Shown: in pieces, positions 60,215 to 64,000 of the stretch
How positions within the stretch are numbered: position 1 is the first letter of the stretch
How the letters are laid out: every line of letters begins with the position of its first letter
Assembly: GCA_902518505.1 (NCBI GenBank)
Contig: CABYGG010000001.1
Location: forward strand, 124,001-188,000
DNA length: 64,000 nt
Source: an uncultured Alphaproteobacteria bacterium
GTDB lineage: Bacteria; Pseudomonadota; Alphaproteobacteria; HIMB59
Direction: 5' to 3'
The notes under the pieces: generated by a model
The model's database searches: none
Seen by the model: only the letters and a program-made list of their open reading frames with translations
What the model was told of the DNA's origin: nothing
Position numbers and translations under genes: made by a program

Positions 60215-61368
60215 TTGAAACTTACCCAGCTTGAATTTGATGAGCTAGAGGCGATTGACCTTTCGATAAATTTAATACCTTCAAGTCCATCTTCTACACT
60301 TGGAAAATGGTGATTTTCCTCATTAAATTTGCCATTTTTCTGATCAATTAGCGCATTAGCTACATCTGTATAGATATTTGCGAAGCCCTCTAAATATCCC
60401 TCGGGGTGTCCAGCAGGAATTCTAGTAACATCTCCTGCATCGCTCATAGCACCTGATCCACCCCTTGTAATTTTTTGTTTGGGTTCTCCAAATTTTGTAA
60501 AGTAAAGGTAATTTGGATCTTCTTGACACCATTCTAGTCCGGCCTTATTACCATAAATTCTTATTTGTAAATGATTTTCATTTCCTGGGGCTACTTGAGA
60601 AGACCAAATAGTACCTTTTGCTCCTCCTTTAAATCGTATCGATATTTGAGCATTATCATCTAATTTTCTCCCAGGCACAAAAGATGTTAACTCTGCAGAT
60701 ATCTCCTCAGTATTGAGATCAGTTATAAACCTAATCAGATTGTAAGCATGAGTTCCAATGTCACCAATACATCCACCAGCACCTGATTGATTAGGATCAG
60801 TTCTCCAAGAGGCCTGTTTGTTTCCCCCATCATTAATTCTATTTTCTAAATCTTCGGTCAGCCAATCTTGAGCATACTCTGCTTGAATTACTCTTATTTC
60901 ACCTAAGTCACCTCTCTTACAAAGAGCTCTGGCATTCCTAATCATGGGATAACCAGTGTAGTTATGAGTTAAAGCAAAAAGAACGTTATTGTCTTTTTTA
61001 CATTTTATTAGTTCCTCACATTGATTAACATTCATGGCAAGGGGTTTGTCACAAATTATGTTAAAACCTTTCTCCATGAAAGCTTTAGCGATCGGATGGT
61101 GCATATGATTTGGTGTCACTATGGCTACAGCATCTATTTTATCCTCTCTGATCAATTCTTTTTCGACCATTTCAAGGTAGTCTTTATAATTCCTTTCATC
61201 TGCTATTCCAATATCTCTGCCAGAGGCTTGAGCTTTTTCAGGATTAGATGAAAAGGCACCAGCGACCAGTTCAAAGCGGTCATCAATTCTAGATGCTATA
61301 CGGTGAACTTCTCCAATAAATGCTCCTGAGCCACCACCAACCATTCCTAATTTTAATTTTTTGGTCAT
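60211..61368 (-). CDS. Gfo/Idh/MocA sugar dehydrogenase
   Basis: I start at the ATG at 61368 (385 residues), four bases after the upstream gene's stop. The track start lies inside that gene. LKLGMVGGGSGAFIGEVHRIAS gives the cofactor fold, CDKPLAMN the catalytic Lys, and GGCIGDIGTHAYNLIRFI the active site. Proteins of this pattern are commonly paired with a sugar phosphate isomerase/epimerase-like enzyme, as here, in the breakdown of disaccharides or glycosides through 3-keto sugars. The exact substrate is open. Confidence 0.8.
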   Translation of the reverse strand: MTKKLKLGMVGGGSGAFIGEVHRIASRIDDRFELVAGAFSSNPEKAQASGRDIGIADERNYKDYLEMVEKELIREDKIDAVAIVTPNHMHHPIAKAFMEKGFNIICDKPLAMNVNQCEELIKCKKDNNVLFALTHNYTGYPMIRNARALCKRGDLGEIRVIQAEYAQDWLTEDLENRINDGGNKQASWRTDPNQSGAGGCIGDIGTHAYNLIRFITDLNTEEISAELTSFVPGRKLDDNAQISIRFKGGAKGTIWSSQVAPGNENHLQIRIYGNKAGLEWCQEDPNYLYFTKFGEPKQKITRGGSGAMSDAGDVTRIPAGHPEGYLEGFANIYTDVANALIDQKNGKFNEENHHFPSVEDGLEGIKFIERSIASSSSNSSWVSFN

Positions 61369-61372
61369 ATTA

Positions 61373-62425
61373 TCATTCAATTCCAAGCATTTTTTTGTTT
61401 GCATCTTGATCAGTACCAGCATCGGCAAAATCATCGAAAGCATTCTCGGTAACTCTAATTAAATGATCTTTAATAAATACAGAACCCTCTTTAGCTCCGT
61501 CTTCAGGATGTTTCAAAGCACATTCCCATTCTAAAACAGCCCATCCATCAAAGCCGTAAGTAGTAAGTTTGGAGAAAATTGACTTGAAATCGACTTGCCC
61601 ATCTCCTAAAGATCTAAATCGACCTGCTCTGTTCTTCCAAGATTGAAATCCACTATAGACCCCTTGTTTACCAGTGGGATTGAGTTCTGCGTCTTTCACA
61701 TGAAACATTTTTATTTTCTCGTGATAAATATCAATATGCTGCAAATAATCTAAATGCTGCAAAACAAAGTGGCTAGGATCATATAACATGTTGCAGCGCT
61801 CATGATTCCCTACTTTATCTAGAAACATTTCAAAAGTTATTCCATCAAAAAGATCCTCGCCTGGATGAATTTCATAACATAAATTCACCCCACACTCATC
61901 AAATTCATTAAGAATAGGTTTCCACCTTTTAGCCAGTTCATCAAATGCAGTTTCAACTAACCCTTCTGGTCTTTGAGGCCATGGATAAACATATGGCCAA
62001 GCCAATGCTCCTGAAAAAGTGACATGTTCAGTCAATCCAAAATTTTTCGAAGCCTTAGCGGCCATCATTAATTGATCAACTGCCCATTGCTGCCTTGCAG
62101 ATGGATTTCCTCTTACCTCTGAGGCTGCAAAACCATCAAATACAGAGTCATATGCAGGATGAACAGCTACAAGTTGACCTTGGAGATGTGTCGAAAGCTC
62201 AGTTATATTTAAATTAAAACTTTTAAGAGTCCCTTTTATTTCGTCACAGTAATCTTTGCTTTCAGATGCTTGTTTTAAATTAATTAACCTCTCATCCCAA
62301 CTAGGTATCTGAACACCTAAGTATCCCAAATCACTAGCCCATTTTGAGATATTCTCTAAATTGTTAAACGGAGCATCATCACCTGCAAATTGAGCTAAAA
62401 ATATAGCTGGACCTTTTATAGACAT
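61373..62425 (-). CDS. Sugar phosphate isomerase/epimerase-like TIM-barrel protein
   Basis: This 350-residue xylose-isomerase-like TIM barrel has LGYLGVQIPSWDERL, GVNLCYEIHPGEDLFDG and CNMLYDPSHFVLQHLDYLQHI, with metal-ligand Glu, Asp and His residues, then IKMFHVKDAE and FDGWAVLEWECALKHPEDGA. It shares an operon with the Gfo/Idh dehydrogenase and is divergent from a sugar-binding protein gene, so it should act on the sugar imported there, perhaps as a 3-keto-sugar isomerase or hydrolase. Confidence 0.78.
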   Translation of the reverse strand: MSIKGPAIFLAQFAGDDAPFNNLENISKWASDLGYLGVQIPSWDERLINLKQASESKDYCDEIKGTLKSFNLNITELSTHLQGQLVAVHPAYDSVFDGFAASEVRGNPSARQQWAVDQLMMAAKASKNFGLTEHVTFSGALAWPYVYPWPQRPEGLVETAFDELAKRWKPILNEFDECGVNLCYEIHPGEDLFDGITFEMFLDKVGNHERCNMLYDPSHFVLQHLDYLQHIDIYHEKIKMFHVKDAELNPTGKQGVYSGFQSWKNRAGRFRSLGDGQVDFKSIFSKLTTYGFDGWAVLEWECALKHPEDGAKEGSVFIKDHLIRVTENAFDDFADAGTDQDANKKMLGIE

Positions 62426-62461
62426 CGCTTAACCCCCCTCCTGCGACAAACTATAATATTA

Positions 62462-62471
62462 CAGTTAACTG
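62462..62471. promoter_or_regulatory. Palindrome CAGTTAACTG in divergent promoter region
   Basis: A perfect 10-base palindrome lies between the sugar-isomerase gene and the binding-protein gene, about 70 bases upstream of the latter's -10 box. It may be an operator for the sugar regulon. It is short, so chance is possible. Confidence 0.3.
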
Positions 62472-62508
62472 CTATTTAAAATGTTTTTAAAAATATGAAT
62501 AATCTGCA

Positions 62509-62537
62509 TTTATAAATATGTAAAAAGACTGTATAAT
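62509..62537 (+). promoter_or_regulatory. Predicted promoter of the CUT1 binding-protein gene
   Basis: A perfect TATAAT at 62532-62537 with a weak TTTATA at 62509-62514, 17 bases upstream. The GAGGAGGAAT ribosome binding site and the ATG at 62574 follow. Confidence 0.5.
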
Positions 62538-62573
62538 CAGCCAGTTTTGTTATTAAAGAGGAGGAATAATAAC

Positions 62574-63884
62574 ATGAAAAAAATACTATCTGTATTTCTA
62601 GTTCCTGTTTTTGCCTTACTTTTTTCTTTGAATGCTAAATCTGAGTCTTTGACTTTGGGCTGGGCCGCTTGGGATCCTGCTAACGCATTACAAGAACTAA
62701 GTAAAGAATTTACAGCTGAAACAGGTGTTGAAATGAACTTCGAATTTGTGCCATGGCCAAATTTTGCTGAGAGAATGCTTAACGAGTTAAATAACCAAGG
62801 TAAAACTTTTGACTTGTTAATTGGTGACTCACAGTGGATTGGACAAGGTGCTGAATATGGTCACTATGTTAAGCTAAATGATTTCTTTGATGCTAACGGA
62901 ATTTCAATGGATGATTTTAACCCAGCAACTGTTTACGCATATTCAACATGGCCAAAAGGATCACCTAACTATTACGCTCTCCCAGCAATGGGTGATGCTT
63001 TAGCATGGGCTTATCGAAAAGACTGGTTTGATAGACCAGAGCTTCAAGCTGAATTTAAAAGTAAGCATGGATATGATCTAGGTGTTCCAAAAACTTGGGA
63101 TGAGTTATATGACATGTGTACTTTCTTCCAAGGAAGAGAAATTGATGGACAAGTAAGATATGGTGCAGCCATCAATACAGAGCGTGGATCTGAAGGTATC
63201 ACCATGGGTGTAACAGCAGCCATGTATGCATGGGGTATGCAGTACGAAAATCCTGATAACCCATACGAGATGGATGGTTACTTCAACTCAGATGCTTCTG
63301 TAGAGGCTGTTGAATTTTATAGAAAAATGTATGAAGACTGTGCACCTCCAGGGCATTCAGATGCTTATATGGTCGCAAATCTTGATGCATATAAATCAGG
63401 ACAGGTTGCATTTCAAATGAACTGGTATGCTTTCTGGCCTGGCGTTTCTAAAGAAGACAGTGACGGAAGAGTTTCTGGTTTCTTTGCTAACCCATGTCAA
63501 AACGTATGTGCAGCTACTCTTGGTGGTCAAGGTATCTCAGTTGTGAGTTACTCTGATAAACAAGACTTGGCTCTTGAATACATGAAGTGGTTTGCAAAGC
63601 CAGATATTCAACAAAAATGGTGGGATTTAGGAGGATATTCATGTCATATGGATGTTCTTGGATCACCTGATTTCGTCGACTCAGCTGTTTACGCACAAGG
63701 CTTCCTTGACTCAATGGGCATCGTCAAAGACTTTTGGCAAGAGCCTACATTTGTTGAATTAATGCTTCCAATGCAGGAGAGAATTCATGACTACGTTGTG
63801 AATGGAAAAGGTTCTGCAAAAGACGCATTAGACAAAATCATTGATGATTGGACTGAAGTCTTCGAAGACGACGGTAAAATTTAA
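62574..63884 (+). CDS. CUT1-type sugar ABC transporter binding protein
   Basis: I start at the ATG at 62574 (436 residues). The track start is a TTG that would translate the GAGGAGGAATAATAAC ribosome binding site itself. A signal peptide (MKKILSVFLVPVFALLFSLNAKS) is followed by a family 1 solute-binding fold: TLGWAAWDPANALQELSKEFTAETGVEMNFEFVPWPNFAERML, TFDLLIGDSQWIGQGAEYG, PAMGDALAWAYRKDWF and GYDLGVPKTWDELYDMC. The permease gene follows after a hairpin, and the divergent operon encodes sugar enzymes. Oligosaccharides or glucosides are likely ligands. Confidence 0.9.
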   Translation: MKKILSVFLVPVFALLFSLNAKSESLTLGWAAWDPANALQELSKEFTAETGVEMNFEFVPWPNFAERMLNELNNQGKTFDLLIGDSQWIGQGAEYGHYVKLNDFFDANGISMDDFNPATVYAYSTWPKGSPNYYALPAMGDALAWAYRKDWFDRPELQAEFKSKHGYDLGVPKTWDELYDMCTFFQGREIDGQVRYGAAINTERGSEGITMGVTAAMYAWGMQYENPDNPYEMDGYFNSDASVEAVEFYRKMYEDCAPPGHSDAYMVANLDAYKSGQVAFQMNWYAFWPGVSKEDSDGRVSGFFANPCQNVCAATLGGQGISVVSYSDKQDLALEYMKWFAKPDIQQKWWDLGGYSCHMDVLGSPDFVDSAVYAQGFLDSMGIVKDFWQEPTFVELMLPMQERIHDYVVNGKGSAKDALDKIIDDWTEVFEDDGKI

Positions 63885-63900
63885 TCACTAAATTAATATA

Positions 63901-63924
63901 AAGGGTGGGATTAATCCCGCCCTT
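63901..63924 (+). terminator. Stem-loop between binding-protein and permease genes, without U tract
   Basis: AAGGGTGGGA and TCCCGCCCTT pair over ten bases (one G-T) around a TTAA loop. The following bases, CAATCT, are not a T run. It is therefore more likely an mRNA-stabilising or attenuating hairpin than a full terminator. Confidence 0.6.
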
Positions 63925-63939
63925 CAATCTAAAACATAT

Positions 63940-64000
63940 ATGAAAAGTGCTGTTAAAAAGTTCAAAGGCTTATCTGATAAAGCAATAGCCTGGATTTTCA
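63940..64000 (+). CDS. Sugar ABC transporter permease (partial, runs off window end)
   Basis: Only the first 20 codons are present: MKSAVKKFKGLSDKAIAWIF. A basic cytoplasmic start leading into a hydrophobic segment, directly after a CUT1 binding-protein gene, is what a MalF-type permease looks like. The call rests mainly on position. Confidence 0.55.
   Translation, partial: MKSAVKKFKGLSDKAIAWIF

Noticed and set aside
1-64000. tRNA or rRNA genes, CRISPR arrays, insertion sequences, prophage or attachment sites
   Set aside because: None was recognised by eye on either strand. tRNAscan and a repeat finder would be decisive but could not be run.

Overview
This is a 64 kb piece of a very AT-rich bacterial chromosome (about one third G+C by eye). 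It is tightly packed: no gap between genes exceeds about 200 bases, many start and stop codons overlap (ATGA, TAATG), and the standard genetic code is used. No tRNA, rRNA, CRISPR array, transposase or phage gene was recognised. A divergent rhodopsin beside a flotillin gene, many sugar ABC transporters and the compact layout suggest a streamlined marine alphaproteobacterium. My best guess is the HIMB59/AEGEAN-169 lineage or a SAR11 relative. This is inference, because the window holds no phylogenetic marker.

Left part (1-26.4 kb), sugar and inositol catabolism. It starts with a partial transketolase N-subunit and a fucose-isomerase-like protein. Next is a ribose-type ABC importer (binding protein, terminator, permease with an unusual inserted loop, single-domain ATPase). 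A myo-inositol set follows: iolG and iolE (divergent), iolC, iolB and an iolJ-type aldolase, with SDR and Gfo/Idh dehydrogenases and galM. A second importer with two permeases lies in the middle. A cytoplasmic protein joining a winged-helix DNA-binding domain to a MalE-like binding domain is divergent from this importer. One palindrome, ATTCA-N3-TGAAT, occurs in front of iolE/iolG, in front of the importer and in front of the 15.9 kb SDR operon. In all three it sits at nearly the same distance from a predicted promoter, so I propose a small regulon. That SDR operon also carries a metal-site-depleted M24 protein, E1 alpha and beta dehydrogenase subunits, a free lipoyl domain and an aldehyde dehydrogenase.

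Middle part (26.4-46.7 kb). A GldAFG-like ABC exporter with a DUF4340 protein is followed by an iron alcohol dehydrogenase, an orphan ParA and four small unknown proteins. Then comes a two-armed divergent locus. One arm encodes a binding protein, ATPase, PxpB, PxpC, a biotinyl carrier and a GST. The other encodes PxpA (LamB/YcsF), a biotin carboxylase and two enlarged ABC permeases. Together this looks like an importer coupled to a urea-carboxylase/oxoprolinase-like enzyme for an unknown amide or lactam.

Right part (46.7-64 kb). The most interesting module is a proteorhodopsin-family protein with the motif D-N-I instead of D-T-E, a flotillin, a probable SCP2-type lipid carrier and an alpha/beta hydrolase, all in tandem. 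It matches the recently named flotillin-associated rhodopsins (FArhodopsins), whose function is not established. Downstream are a sodium:solute symporter, both subunits of an N,N-dimethylformamidase, a small unknown, a cupin, an AttM/BlcC-like lactonase, xylose isomerase, a HAD phosphatase and an aldo/keto reductase. The window ends with a divergent CUT1-type sugar importer and two sugar-modifying enzymes.
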